This document shows positions 1-6,241 of a DNA stretch of 6,332 nt, one piece after another. Origin of the DNA: QHYU01 sp041493955 (GTDB lineage: Bacteria > Acidobacteriota > Terriglobia > Acidiferrales > UBA7541); the NCBI GenBank assembly GCA_041493955.1, contig JBGPZW010000180.1, positions 1 to 6,332 of the forward strand. The letters run 5' to 3'. How positions within the stretch are numbered: position 1 is the first letter of the stretch; each line of letters begins with the position of its first letter. The notes beneath the pieces were generated by a model, which saw nothing but the letters and a program-made list of their open reading frames with translations, searched no databases and was not told the origin of the DNA. A program made the translations under genes and the position numbers.

Positions 1-18
1 ATCCCACCCTCTCCGCCA
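1..18 (+). tRNA. 3' end of a tRNA-Ser gene or repeat copy, cut by window edge
   Basis: The first 18 bases are the end of a tRNA: the last two T-loop bases, T-stem strand CCCAC, acceptor strand CCTCTCC, discriminator G at 15 and encoded CCA at 16-18. Acceptor strand CCTCTCC with G73 matches bacterial serine tRNAs, which normally begin GGAGAGG. The window does not show whether this is the intact parent gene or another truncated copy, and the anticodon cannot be seen. Confidence 0.55.
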
Positions 19-137
19 CTTGCTCCTGAAAAACACCTGCTAAATCGTCTACCACACGCACTGCCTTCGTGCACTTCGAAAGCGGGTAGCCTGGAACTTT
101 ATTTCTTTCCCGCGCGCCTGCGTGCGCTAGGCGGCTC

Positions 138-165
138 GTGGGTTCGAATCCCACCCTCTCCGCCA
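138..165 (+). pseudogene. Truncated tRNA-Ser 3' fragment, copy 2
   Basis: T stem GTGGG (138-142), T loop TTCGAAT (143-149), stem CCCAC (150-154), acceptor strand CCTCTCC (155-161), G73 (162) and CCA (163-165) are all perfect. The 5' acceptor strand, D arm and recognisable anticodon arm are absent from the preceding 120 bases, so this cannot be a working tRNA by itself. The GC-rich 109-137 stretch might be a decayed long variable arm, as expected for a class II (serine) tRNA, but I cannot fold it convincingly. If transcribed, it would form a T-arm hairpin with a single-stranded CCTCTCCGCCA tail. Confidence 0.85.
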
Positions 166-283
166 CGTGCTCCTGAAAAACACCTGCTAAATCGTCTTCC
201 ACACGCACTGCCTTCGTGCACCTCGAAAGCGGGTAGCCTGGAACTTTATTTCTATCCCGCGCGCCTGCGCGCTGGGCGGGCTC

Positions 284-311
284 GTGGGTCCGAATCCCAC
301 CCTCTCCGCCA
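284..311 (+). pseudogene. Truncated tRNA-Ser 3' fragment, copy 3
   Basis: This has the same layout as the copy at 138-165: T stem GTGGG (284-288), loop TCCGAAT (289-295), stem CCCAC (296-300), acceptor strand (301-307), G73 (308) and CCA (309-311). Base 290 is C where the other visible copy has T. This removes the nearly invariant uridine at tRNA position 55 (pseudouridine site), as expected if this copy is not under selection as a tRNA. Upstream there is a 2-base deletion and a 1-base insertion relative to copy 2. Sequence after 312 is unrelated to the repeat spacer. Confidence 0.85.
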
Positions 312-315
312 CCTT

Positions 316-373
316 GGTGTTGTTCATTTCGTTTGTGCCGTACAGTTCCTACAGATAATCAGGACGCAACACC
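316..373 (+). other. Inverted repeat just after the tRNA-like array
   Basis: GGTGTTG (316-322) is perfectly complementary to CAACACC (367-373). The enclosed 44 nt contain a smaller possible hairpin, TCCT (347-350) with AGGA (361-364). No U-run follows, so it does not look like an intrinsic terminator. It could be the structured end of a transcript from the upstream tRNA, or chance. A weak promoter-like pair, TTTGTG (332-337) and GATAAT (354-359) with 16-nt spacing, sits inside it. Apart from this and the candidate promoter near 410, I see nothing in the gene-free stretch 313-481. Confidence 0.3.
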
Positions 374-407
374 GCTGGAGCGAAACGCGTGATGCGAGTC
401 CCGTGAA

Positions 408-416
408 TGCTACAAT
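408..416 (+). promoter_or_regulatory. Candidate extended -10 promoter for the PGPGW gene
   Basis: TG (408-409), one base, then TACAAT (411-416) gives an extended -10 element. There is no convincing -35 hexamer about 17 nt upstream, which extended -10 promoters can tolerate. Transcription would start near 423 and leave a leader of about 60 nt before the start codon at 482. Confidence 0.4.
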
Positions 417-481
417 GTCTTCGGGAACAGTTGGCCGCCCTTCCACAGCGATAACTGCCACAGGCCCGGAGCGCGAGTTTC

Positions 482-727
482 ATGTTCCTCAGAACGGTTC
501 AGAAGGCCAAACGTTTCTTCAAGATCCTGATCGGGTTCACACTGTTGCTGGTTGGCGTGGTGATGCTGGTCACGCCCGGGCCCGGCTGGCTGACCATCGC
601 GCTGGGGCTCGCGATTCTCGCCGCGGAGTTCGTTTGGGCGCGTCGGCTGCTGGATCGCCTCAAGGCGCAGGGCGTTCGCCTCCGCGACACCATCCGGCCG
701 CCCAACGGCGTGAAAAACTCCTCCTAG
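482..727 (+). CDS. PGPGW-family small transmembrane protein
   Basis: An 81-residue predicted inner-membrane protein of unknown function. The basic N-terminus (R4, K8, K10, R11, K14) leads into a first hydrophobic helix at about residues 15-31, followed by the diagnostic PGPGW turn (residues 32-36). A second helix at about 37-53 follows, then a short basic tail rich in Arg. The Pro-Gly hairpin between two helices, followed by the pattern around LGLAILAAEF, is the signature of the PGPGW putative transmembrane family (Pfam DUF-type). The positive residues at both ends suggest that N- and C-termini face the cytoplasm, with the PGPGW turn outside. The ATG is supported by GGAG (468-471) about 10 nt upstream and by an extended -10 element near 411. 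An overlapping longer frame from 403 and antisense frames have no such support. The next gene starts 96 nt downstream on the same strand. No function is assigned. Confidence 0.85.
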   Translation: MFLRTVQKAKRFFKILIGFTLLLVGVVMLVTPGPGWLTIALGLAILAAEFVWARRLLDRLKAQGVRLRDTIRPPNGVKNSS

Positions 728-778
728 CCGCTGACCACTGCTCGCTCCGTTTCCCGCCATCGAGTATCCTTTCCCCAG

Positions 779-796
779 CTGTGTTCATCTGTGGTT
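779..796 (+). repeat. Candidate dispersed intergenic motif
   Basis: CTGTGTTCATCTGTGGTT lies in the 96-nt gap before the dehydrogenase gene. It looks like a recurrent intergenic string I associate with several bacterial phyla (read on the other strand as AACCACAGATGAACACAG). It contains the half-repeat CTGTG twice, at 779-783 and 789-793. Only one copy occurs in this window, so dispersal in the genome is not shown here. Confidence 0.3.
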
Positions 797-813
797 TCAT
801 CTTGTGGTCTTCT

Positions 814-821
814 GGGAGGGG
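814..821 (+). promoter_or_regulatory. Shine-Dalgarno site fixing the SDR start
   Basis: GGGAGGGG lies immediately before the ATG at 824, with GGAGG at 815-819. It supports ATG 824 over the in-frame GTG at 791, which lacks a ribosome binding site and would add residues foreign to the family. The spacing is short, about four bases after GGAGG. Confidence 0.7.
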
Positions 822-823
822 AT

Positions 824-1609
824 ATGAACGAGTGGCGAGGGAAGTGGGCGCTGGTCACGGGAGCGAGCGCCGGGATCGGCTGGGCGTTGGCCGCTGAGCT
901 GGCGGCCGGCGGCACGAACCTGGTACTGACGGCGCGGCGGCGCGAGCGCCTGGAGCAGCTTGCCTCGCAACTCCGCAGCAACCACGACGTGCGCGTTCTG
1001 TTGCTGGCCGCCGATCTCGCCCGGCCGACGGCGCCCGAGGAGATCTTCGCGTTCACCCAGGGCAAGGGAATCGAGATTAATCTGCTGGTCAACAACGCGG
1101 GTTTCGGCCTTTACGGTGAGTTTGCCCGGCTCGAGCTGAGCCGCTTGCTCGAGATGTTACAGGTGAATATCTCGGCCGTCGTTCGACTGACGTACCTCTA
1201 CCTGCCCGCGATGATCGAGCGCCGCCGCGGCCACATTCTGATCGTCTCCTCCACTGCTGCGTTCCAGGCCGTGCCCTATATCACGACCTATGCCGCCAGC
1301 AAGGCGTTCGATCTGCTGTTTGCCGAGGGGCTCGCGGAAGAGGTGCGCCGCCACGGCGTGCGGGTATGCGCGCTGTGTCCGGGTTCGACCACCACCGAGT
1401 TCCACCAGGTCGCCGGGCAGCCCGATCGTACCAAGCGGCGGCAGGAGTCGCCGGAGAAAGTCGCGCGGGCGGGTCTGCGGGCGCTGGCGCGTGGAAAGAG
1501 CTATGTCATTTCCGGGCTGGGCAACTATCTGGGAACGCATGGCCAGCGGCTGGCGCCGCGGCGGCTGGTCACCCGCGTGGCCGCCTCGCTCTTTCGCCCG
1601 CAACGTTGA
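824..1609 (+). CDS. Short-chain dehydrogenase/reductase (classical SDR, DltE-like)
   Basis: A 261-residue cytosolic NAD(P)-dependent oxidoreductase with a Rossmann fold. The TGASAGIG cofactor motif is at residues 12-19. Arg38-Arg39 after the second strand suggest a preference for NADP(H), and Asp64 contacts adenine. NNAG is at 90-93. The catalytic tetrad is complete: Asn115, Ser143, Tyr156 and Lys160 (YAASK), followed by the PG motif at 186-187. Length is normal for a classical SDR. The sequence resembles the broad group annotated as short-chain dehydrogenase of unknown function (COG0300, DltE/YqjQ-like), where substrates cannot be predicted from sequence. The Arg-rich C-terminus (about 240-261) is variable in the family. 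The start at 824 follows a strong GGAGG. Neighbours give no pathway link: the upstream membrane protein and downstream cupin are separated by 96 and 150 nt. The family is certain; the substrate is unknown. Confidence 0.92.
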   Translation: MNEWRGKWALVTGASAGIGWALAAELAAGGTNLVLTARRRERLEQLASQLRSNHDVRVLLLAADLARPTAPEEIFAFTQGKGIEINLLVNNAGFGLYGEFARLELSRLLEMLQVNISAVVRLTYLYLPAMIERRRGHILIVSSTAAFQAVPYITTYAASKAFDLLFAEGLAEEVRRHGVRVCALCPGSTTTEFHQVAGQPDRTKRRQESPEKVARAGLRALARGKSYVISGLGNYLGTHGQRLAPRRLVTRVAASLFRPQR

Positions 1610-1747
1610 CGCTATCGAGCGGCGGGTGGGATTTGTGCCGGACGAAGCGAGGGAGCCCGCGATGCAAAGCGAGCGAGAGGAACCCTTCCATTCACGAGCT
1701 CGCGCTGCGGCGGGCGCCGGGTCGTCCTCGGGTATGATCAGACTCAC

Positions 1748-1754
1748 GGGAGGG
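1748..1754 (+). promoter_or_regulatory. Shine-Dalgarno site fixing the cupin start
   Basis: GGGAGGG, with GGAGG at 1749-1753, is six bases from ATG 1760 and only three from the in-frame TTG at 1757. This favours ATG 1760. A TATGAT box at 1733-1738 lies just upstream but lacks a recognisable -35, so an own promoter is only possible. Confidence 0.65.
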
Positions 1755-1759
1755 CATTG

Positions 1760-2026
1760 ATGAACGAAGAGCATCTCGAGCGTGAACTCCGCAAAGAGGG
1801 CTTCTCGCACATCTATGCCTGGCAGGATCGCCCCGACGCGTTGTACCCGGATCACACCCATCCGGTTGAAACCGCTCACCTGATCCTCGACGGCGAAATG
1901 ACCCTGATGATGGAAGGTCAAACGCACACGTTTCGCGCCGGCGAGCGCTGCGACGTTCCCGCGGGTACCATCCACTCCGCGCGCATCGGCCCGCGCGGTT
2001 GCCGCTACCTCATCGGCGAGAAGTAG
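1760..2026 (+). CDS. Single-domain cupin protein
   Basis: An 88-residue single-domain cupin, a small beta-barrel that usually binds one metal ion. The first cupin motif covers about residues 28-46: His32 and His34 as metal ligands, then the glycine turn (LDGE, 43-46). The second is GERCDVPAGTIHSA at 61-74, with His72 as the third histidine ligand. The usual glutamate of motif 1 is displaced: in a simple alignment its place is Thr38, with Glu37 next to it and His40 two residues later. Small cupins like this occur as stand-alone sensors, isomerases or enzymes of unknown role, so no reaction is assigned. It starts 150 nt after the dehydrogenase gene, with its own strong ribosome binding site. 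Its stop codon lies three bases from the stop of the convergent glcF gene, with no terminator between them. Confidence 0.88.
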   Translation: MNEEHLERELRKEGFSHIYAWQDRPDALYPDHTHPVETAHLILDGEMTLMMEGQTHTFRAGERCDVPAGTIHSARIGPRGCRYLIGEK

Positions 2027-2029
2027 CTA

Positions 2030-3382
2030 TCACGAGACGGAAACGGAGGCGCGGTCGAGGAGTTCGACGACGTGGAGGACTTCCTGGCCGGTGCCGTGAA
2101 TGACCGCGCCGGCGCGCATCTGCAGCAGGCACCCGGGATTCGCCGTCACGATGGCTTGGGCCCGGGTTGCCTGGGCTTTCTGCATCTTCTCAGCCAGCAA
2201 TTCCATCGAGGTTTGCGCTTGGGTGACGTTGTACACGCCAGCCGAGCCGCAACAGTGGTCCGCCAGCGACATCTCCACTAATTCCACTCCCGGCACGGCG
2301 CGGATGAGTTTTCTTGGCGCCTCGCGAATCTTCTGGCCGTGGAGCAGGTGGCAGGAATCCTGGTAGGTCACGCGCAGGGGCAGCTCCCGCAGCGGCGCAA
2401 CCAGGCCCAGCTCAGCGAGAAATTCGGTGACATCGCGCATGCGCTCGTGAAACACGCGCGCCTGCTCCTTGGCCGGGTCGTCAGCGGGGAAGAGTTGCTC
2501 ATACTCCTTGAGCGTGGAGCCGCAGCCGGCAGTGTTGGTCAGGACGGCATCAAAGGTGTCACGCAAGAAAACGCCGAGATTGACGCGGGCAAGCTGGCGG
2601 ACGACGTCGCGCACGCCGGCATGCGCCGCGAGCGCCCCGCAGCAGAGTTGGCCGTCGGGCACGACGACCTCACAACCGTTGGCCGTAAGCACGCGAATCG
2701 TCGCCTCGTTGAGCGCCGTGAAACAGACTTGCGCGACGCAGCCCGCGAAGAAGGCCACGCGCGCCCGGCGCTCCCCCTGTGCAGGGAACGTCTGACCGAG
2801 TCGCGAGAAGAAAAATTCCCCGTCGATCCTCGGCAGCAACTGCTCGCGCTGCGCGAGCCCCAGCAGCTTCAGAAGCCCCAGGCCGCGCGCGAGGGTCTGC
2901 AATCCCGAGCGCTGGTAGAACCGCAGAAGGCGCGCGATCGTGGCAATGCGCCGTGGATGAGGCAGCAGACGGTGAAAGACGAAGCTGCGTGTCCAACGGG
3001 AAAGCAGCGGGCGGCGGTAATTCCGCTCAATCTGCGCGCGCGCGACTTCCACGAGCTTGCCGTACTCCACGCCGGAAGGGCACGCGGTTTCGCAGGCGCG
3101 GCAGTCCAGGCAGCGGTCAATGTGCCGCACGAACGAATCGGCCAGTTCCAAGCGGCCCTGGTCCACCAGGAGCATCTGCCGGATACGGCCGCGCGGCGAA
3201 TCGGACTCGAGGCCCCAGAGGCGGTAGGTCGGGCAATGATTCAGGCACAGACCGCAGTGGATGCACTTGGCGTAATCTTCGTAGAGGGGCCGGTCGGCGC
3301 CGGAGAAGCCGCTCACGGCTTGCGCCTGCGGAGTTGCTTCCTGTTCGACCGTGCTCGGAACTCGAGTGAGGACCTCGGCCAT
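2030..3382 (-). CDS. glcF: Glycolate oxidase iron-sulfur subunit GlcF
   Basis: A 450-residue electron-transfer subunit of glycolate oxidase. It is expected at the cytoplasmic face of the inner membrane, carrying electrons from the flavin subunits towards the quinone pool. Two ferredoxin-type 4Fe-4S motifs are intact: C40, C43, C46, C50-Pro and C91, C94, C97, C101-Pro. Two cysteine-rich CCG domains follow, as in heterodisulfide reductase subunit B. The first has C215, C247-C248-G249 and C287; the second has C344 (DSCH), C377-C378-G379 and C418. The first 30 residues are low in conserved sequence. The ATG at 3382 is preceded by GGAGG (3394-3398) inside the end of glcE, 11 nt away. Only four bases separate it from the glcE stop, so it is the last gene of the glcDEF operon. 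LutA-type lactate oxidation subunits share the CCG domains, but the length, the two ferredoxin motifs and the neighbours favour GlcF. Confidence 0.95.
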   Translation of the reverse strand: MAEVLTRVPSTVEQEATPQAQAVSGFSGADRPLYEDYAKCIHCGLCLNHCPTYRLWGLESDSPRGRIRQMLLVDQGRLELADSFVRHIDRCLDCRACETACPSGVEYGKLVEVARAQIERNYRRPLLSRWTRSFVFHRLLPHPRRIATIARLLRFYQRSGLQTLARGLGLLKLLGLAQREQLLPRIDGEFFFSRLGQTFPAQGERRARVAFFAGCVAQVCFTALNEATIRVLTANGCEVVVPDGQLCCGALAAHAGVRDVVRQLARVNLGVFLRDTFDAVLTNTAGCGSTLKEYEQLFPADDPAKEQARVFHERMRDVTEFLAELGLVAPLRELPLRVTYQDSCHLLHGQKIREAPRKLIRAVPGVELVEMSLADHCCGSAGVYNVTQAQTSMELLAEKMQKAQATRAQAIVTANPGCLLQMRAGAVIHGTGQEVLHVVELLDRASVSVS

Positions 3383-3386
3383 GGCT

Positions 3387-4766
3387 TCAGATGCCTCCGA
3401 AGAAGCGGCCGGGGCTGAGGATGTCCTGTGGATCGAAGACTTTTTTCAGGCGGCGCATCAGCACCAGATCGTCGCGCGCGGGACCCCAGACATTGACTTC
3501 ACGCTTCAGCTCCACCGGGCACCATTCGATCATGGGGCGCGCGCCAATCTCGGCACTGGAGCAAGCGTGCATCACCTCCGTCGCTGCCTGCGCGAGTCGC
3601 CGGAGCGTCTCCGCGTCGAGCTGGCCAGCTTGGGGCGGTAACAGCGCAAGGAACACAATGCCTGAAGCCCGCACCAGCGCCGCCCAGGAAAGCTCGCTGC
3701 GCTCGGCCACCTGACGCGCCCGATCGAGGAGCAATTCCATCTGCGTTGGCAAGACGCTGATTCGGAAGATCGTCGCCGCGGAGCAGAACTCGATCACGTG
3801 CTTCGGGAATTCACGAAGGCGGCCGAGCAGGAAGGGCCCTTCTTCGTCGGAGAGAGCCACAAACGCGGCTGCGTGTGCCGCCTGCGCCATGCGCTCCAGG
3901 TCTCTCGCGTGGCGCTCGACCACGGCCGGCTCTCCCGCCGCGGCCACTAGGACTGACCAGTGGGCCGCCGGAGGCGTTCCACCTCCGCCGGCGATGATCT
4001 TCGCCGCCTGCGGATCAACCGCTTCCACCAGGCTCGGTTGAAGCGGCGACCGCGCGAGTTCCCGGCACAGCGCCAGCGCCGAGGCCATGCTGCTGAACGA
4101 TGTCACAAAGGTTCTCTGCGCGCGGGGAAGTGGAAACGTCCGGAAGTTGACGCGCGTGAGCACACCGAGCGTGCCGAGCGCACCGATCATCAGCTTGTGC
4201 AGATCGTACCCGGTGACGTTTTTTACCACGCGCCCGCCGCTTTTTGCCAGGACTCCCTCGCCGCTGATGAATTCCGAGCCCAGCAGATAGTCGCGCATCG
4301 ACCCGTAGGCGTGGCGCAGCGGCGTGCTGGCGTTGGTGGCCAGAATGCCGCCGATGGTGGCCTGATCAGCAAACGGCGGCGCGAGCGGCAAGAACTGGCC
4401 TTTCTCGGCCAGCACGCTGTTCAGGTCCGCAAAGCGGATGCCGGCTTCGACGCCGAGCGTCAGGTCGCCGGGATCGTAAGCCAGCACGCGATTCATGCGG
4501 GCCAGATCGAGCGCCAAGTCGTAGCGGCGCGGCGGCGCGCCGATGCGCAGCTTGGTGCGACCGGCAACCGGAATGACGGCCAGCTTTTCCTCTGCGGCGA
4601 AGCGCACCACCTCGGCGGCTTCTTCGGCGGAGCCAGGCCGCGCAGCGGCCGCGGGCCACAGGCCGTCCACTTCGTAGCCGGCCAGCTCACCGGGGGCGAC
4701 GATCACGTGGCCTGCGCCGACGATCTCCTCTAAGCGCGTCAGGACCGCTGTGGCGGAGGCGCTCAT
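3387..4766 (-). CDS. glcE: Glycolate oxidase FAD-binding subunit GlcE
   Basis: The second flavoprotein subunit of glycolate oxidase, 459 residues. The N-terminal half is a PCMH-type FAD-binding domain. It has GRTKLRIG (69-76), DLTLGVEAG (101-109), the ATIGGILATN segment (136-145) and the RHAYGSMRDYLLG segment (151-163), typical of GlcE. NVTGYDLHKLMIGALGTLG (183-201) follows. The C-terminus ends in the family pattern KKVFDPQDILSPGRF (441-455). It is about 110 residues longer than E. coli GlcE (350 residues); the extra length lies in the middle and C-terminal part, about 215-435. The start ATG overlaps the glcD stop in an ATGA. No Shine-Dalgarno is visible before it, so translation is probably coupled to glcD. 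It acts with GlcD and GlcF; GlcE-type subunits are required for activity in E. coli. A generic FAD-linked oxidase is the fallback call, but the context makes GlcE firm. Confidence 0.93.
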   Translation of the reverse strand: MSASATAVLTRLEEIVGAGHVIVAPGELAGYEVDGLWPAAAARPGSAEEAAEVVRFAAEEKLAVIPVAGRTKLRIGAPPRRYDLALDLARMNRVLAYDPGDLTLGVEAGIRFADLNSVLAEKGQFLPLAPPFADQATIGGILATNASTPLRHAYGSMRDYLLGSEFISGEGVLAKSGGRVVKNVTGYDLHKLMIGALGTLGVLTRVNFRTFPLPRAQRTFVTSFSSMASALALCRELARSPLQPSLVEAVDPQAAKIIAGGGGTPPAAHWSVLVAAAGEPAVVERHARDLERMAQAAHAAAFVALSDEEGPFLLGRLREFPKHVIEFCSAATIFRISVLPTQMELLLDRARQVAERSELSWAALVRASGIVFLALLPPQAGQLDAETLRRLAQAATEVMHACSSAEIGARPMIEWCPVELKREVNVWGPARDDLVLMRRLKKVFDPQDILSPGRFFGGI

Positions 4767-6205
4767 GCGGATGGCGTGACGCGGGCCGCGGACGTTTCGG
4801 GCCGCGAGCGAATCTCGCCGCAGCCCTTGCCGAAGGGAAACAGTTTCCCGGGGTTGAGCAACCCGGTGGGGTTGAAGGCCGCGCGCACGCGCAGCATCAG
4901 GTCGAGATCGGTCGGGGTGAACATCAGCGACATCAGCTCGTTCTTTTCCATGCCCACGCCGTGCTCGCCGGTCAGCGCGCCGCCCATCTCGAGGCAGAAT
5001 CTCATGATCTCGTTCGCGGTGGCCACGGCGCGAGCGAACTGCTCCGGATTGCGCTGGTCGAAAAGGATGATGGGGTGCAGGTTGCCGTCGCCGGCGTGAA
5101 AGATGTTGCCGATCTGGAAGCCGAAGCTTTTTCCGATTTCGTCGATGCGCCGCAGCGTGATGGAGAGCTTGGTCCGTGGGATCACTCCATCCTGGACGTA
5201 GTAGCTGGGCGAGAGGCGCCCGATGGCGCCGAAGGCGTTCTTGCGGCCCTTCCAGAGCAGGTCGCGCTCGGCGGCGTCCCGGGCGCGGCGCACTTCACGC
5301 GCGTGGTGCGCCTGGCAGACCTCGGAAATCTCCTCCGCCTGAGGCTCAACCGCCTCACGCAAGCCCTCGACTTCGAGCAGCAGCACCGCCGCGCTGTCCC
5401 GCGGGAAGCCGGCATGGACGTAGTCCTCGACCGCGCGGAGCGTCCAGCCGTCGAGCATCTCGCACGCCGCCGGGATGATGCCCCGCGCCGTGATCTCCAC
5501 GACGGTTTCCGTAGCATCGTCAATCGCGTCATACACGGCGAGCAGCGTCTTGACCGCTTCGGGCAGCCGCGAGAGCTTCACGGTGACCTCGGTGACGATG
5601 GCGAGCGTGCCCTCGGAGCCGACCAGCAGCCCGGTCAGATCGTAGCCCGGCGCCTCCGCGGTTTTGCCGCCAACGCGAATCACTTCGCCATCGGGCAGCA
5701 CCAGCTCGAGGCCGGTAACGTGGTTCGCCGTCACACCATAGGCGAGGGTGTGCGGCCCGCCGGCGTTCTCCGCTACGTTGCCCCCGATCGTGCACGATTT
5801 CTGGCTCGAGGGGTCGGGCGCGAAATAGAGCCCCGCGTGCTCGACCGCGCGCGTCAAATCCAGGTTGACCACGCCCGGCTGCACGACCGCGCGCTGGTTT
5901 TCGAGATCAAGCTCGAGGATGCGGTTCATCCGCGAGGTCACCAGCACAATCCCGCCCAGCCGCGCCAGCGCCCCGCCGGAAAGTCCCGTGCCCGCGCCGC
6001 GGCCGACCAGGGGCACCTGGTATCGGTTCGCGAGAAGCACGATCTCGACGACGTCGCGCGTCGAGCGTGGGAAGACAACGCAGTCCGGCTGCGCGCGCTC
6101 GACCGAGCCGTCGTACTCGTAGAGCATCAGATCTTCGGGCTTGGAGAGCACGCCCTCCCTGCCGAGGAGTCGTTCCAGCTCGCGGATGAGCTTCGGGTCC
6201 AGCAT
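4763..6205 (-). CDS. glcD: Glycolate oxidase catalytic FAD subunit GlcD
   Basis: The catalytic flavoprotein subunit, 480 residues (E. coli GlcD is 499), oxidising glycolate, and in some relatives D-lactate, to the 2-oxo acid. The PCMH FAD-binding domain spans about residues 38-215. It has GRGAGTGLSGG (68-78), SCTIGGNVAENAGG (137-150) and GYDLTGLLVGSEGTLAIVTE (187-206). The C-terminal FAD-linked oxidase domain has the histidine motifs GNIFHAGDGNLHP (366-378) and GEHGVG (413-418), then NPGKLFP near 451-457. All key residues are present. ATG 6205 lies about 30 nt downstream of a strong TTGACT/TATAGT promoter. There is no clear Shine-Dalgarno before it, so the start is supported by the promoter and by family length. 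It is the first gene of glcDEF, and its stop overlaps the glcE start. D-lactate dehydrogenase is a possible side call, but the three-gene set points to glycolate. Confidence 0.95.
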   Translation of the reverse strand: MLDPKLIRELERLLGREGVLSKPEDLMLYEYDGSVERAQPDCVVFPRSTRDVVEIVLLANRYQVPLVGRGAGTGLSGGALARLGGIVLVTSRMNRILELDLENQRAVVQPGVVNLDLTRAVEHAGLYFAPDPSSQKSCTIGGNVAENAGGPHTLAYGVTANHVTGLELVLPDGEVIRVGGKTAEAPGYDLTGLLVGSEGTLAIVTEVTVKLSRLPEAVKTLLAVYDAIDDATETVVEITARGIIPAACEMLDGWTLRAVEDYVHAGFPRDSAAVLLLEVEGLREAVEPQAEEISEVCQAHHAREVRRARDAAERDLLWKGRKNAFGAIGRLSPSYYVQDGVIPRTKLSITLRRIDEIGKSFGFQIGNIFHAGDGNLHPIILFDQRNPEQFARAVATANEIMRFCLEMGGALTGEHGVGMEKNELMSLMFTPTDLDLMLRVRAAFNPTGLLNPGKLFPFGKGCGEIRSRPETSAARVTPSA

Positions 6206-6241
6206 CGTTGCGGCCGGCGCCGTTGTTTGGCTTCTGGCGCC

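Larger units (their letters stand above)
1..312 (+). repeat. Tandem ~147-bp repeats ending in tRNA-Ser 3' ends
   Basis: Two full units (1-147 and 148-293) and the start of a third (294-312) are arranged head to tail, with a period of 147 then 146 bp. Comparing the two full units by eye gives about six substitutions (at 20, 51, 75, 107, 129 and 144 of the first unit), one 2-nt deletion and one 1-nt insertion, so roughly 95% identity. Each unit carries the 3' part of a serine tRNA gene. Similarity to the other copies stops one base after the third CCA (311), so the array is better read as spacer plus tRNA tail units ending at 18, 165 and 311. The spacers contain no tRNA 5' half (no GGAGAGG), no start codon with a useful reading frame, and no integrase or transposase. 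The organisation resembles the repeats downstream of E. coli tyrT. A series of excision or integration scars, or unequal crossing-over, could also produce it. Confidence 0.9.

Noticed and set aside
1..312. CRISPR array
   Set aside because: The period of about 147 bp, near-identical whole units and tRNA ends do not fit short repeats with unique spacers, and no cas genes are present.
1..312. Integrative element attachment site
   Set aside because: tRNA 3'-end direct repeats are typical of att sites, but there is no integrase and units are only about 147 bp. I keep it as an alternative origin in the finding rather than annotate an att site.
403..897. 164-codon plus-strand frame overlapping the PGPGW gene and the SDR start
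   Set aside because: It has no ribosome binding site and unconserved composition, and it overlaps two genes with clear motifs in other frames.
1610..1759. Terminator or small gene between the SDR and cupin genes
   Set aside because: Only short GC-rich dyads (for example CGAGCTCG at 1695-1702) are present, with no U-run and no frame with a ribosome binding site other than that of the cupin.
1157..1975. 272-codon minus-strand frame spanning the SDR and cupin genes
   Set aside because: It crosses two well-supported plus-strand genes and the gap between them, and shows no family features.
2339..3418. 359-codon open frame antisense to glcF on the plus strand
   Set aside because: It lies opposite a fully conserved iron-sulfur protein, has no ribosome binding site or domain, and is explained by GC-rich third positions.
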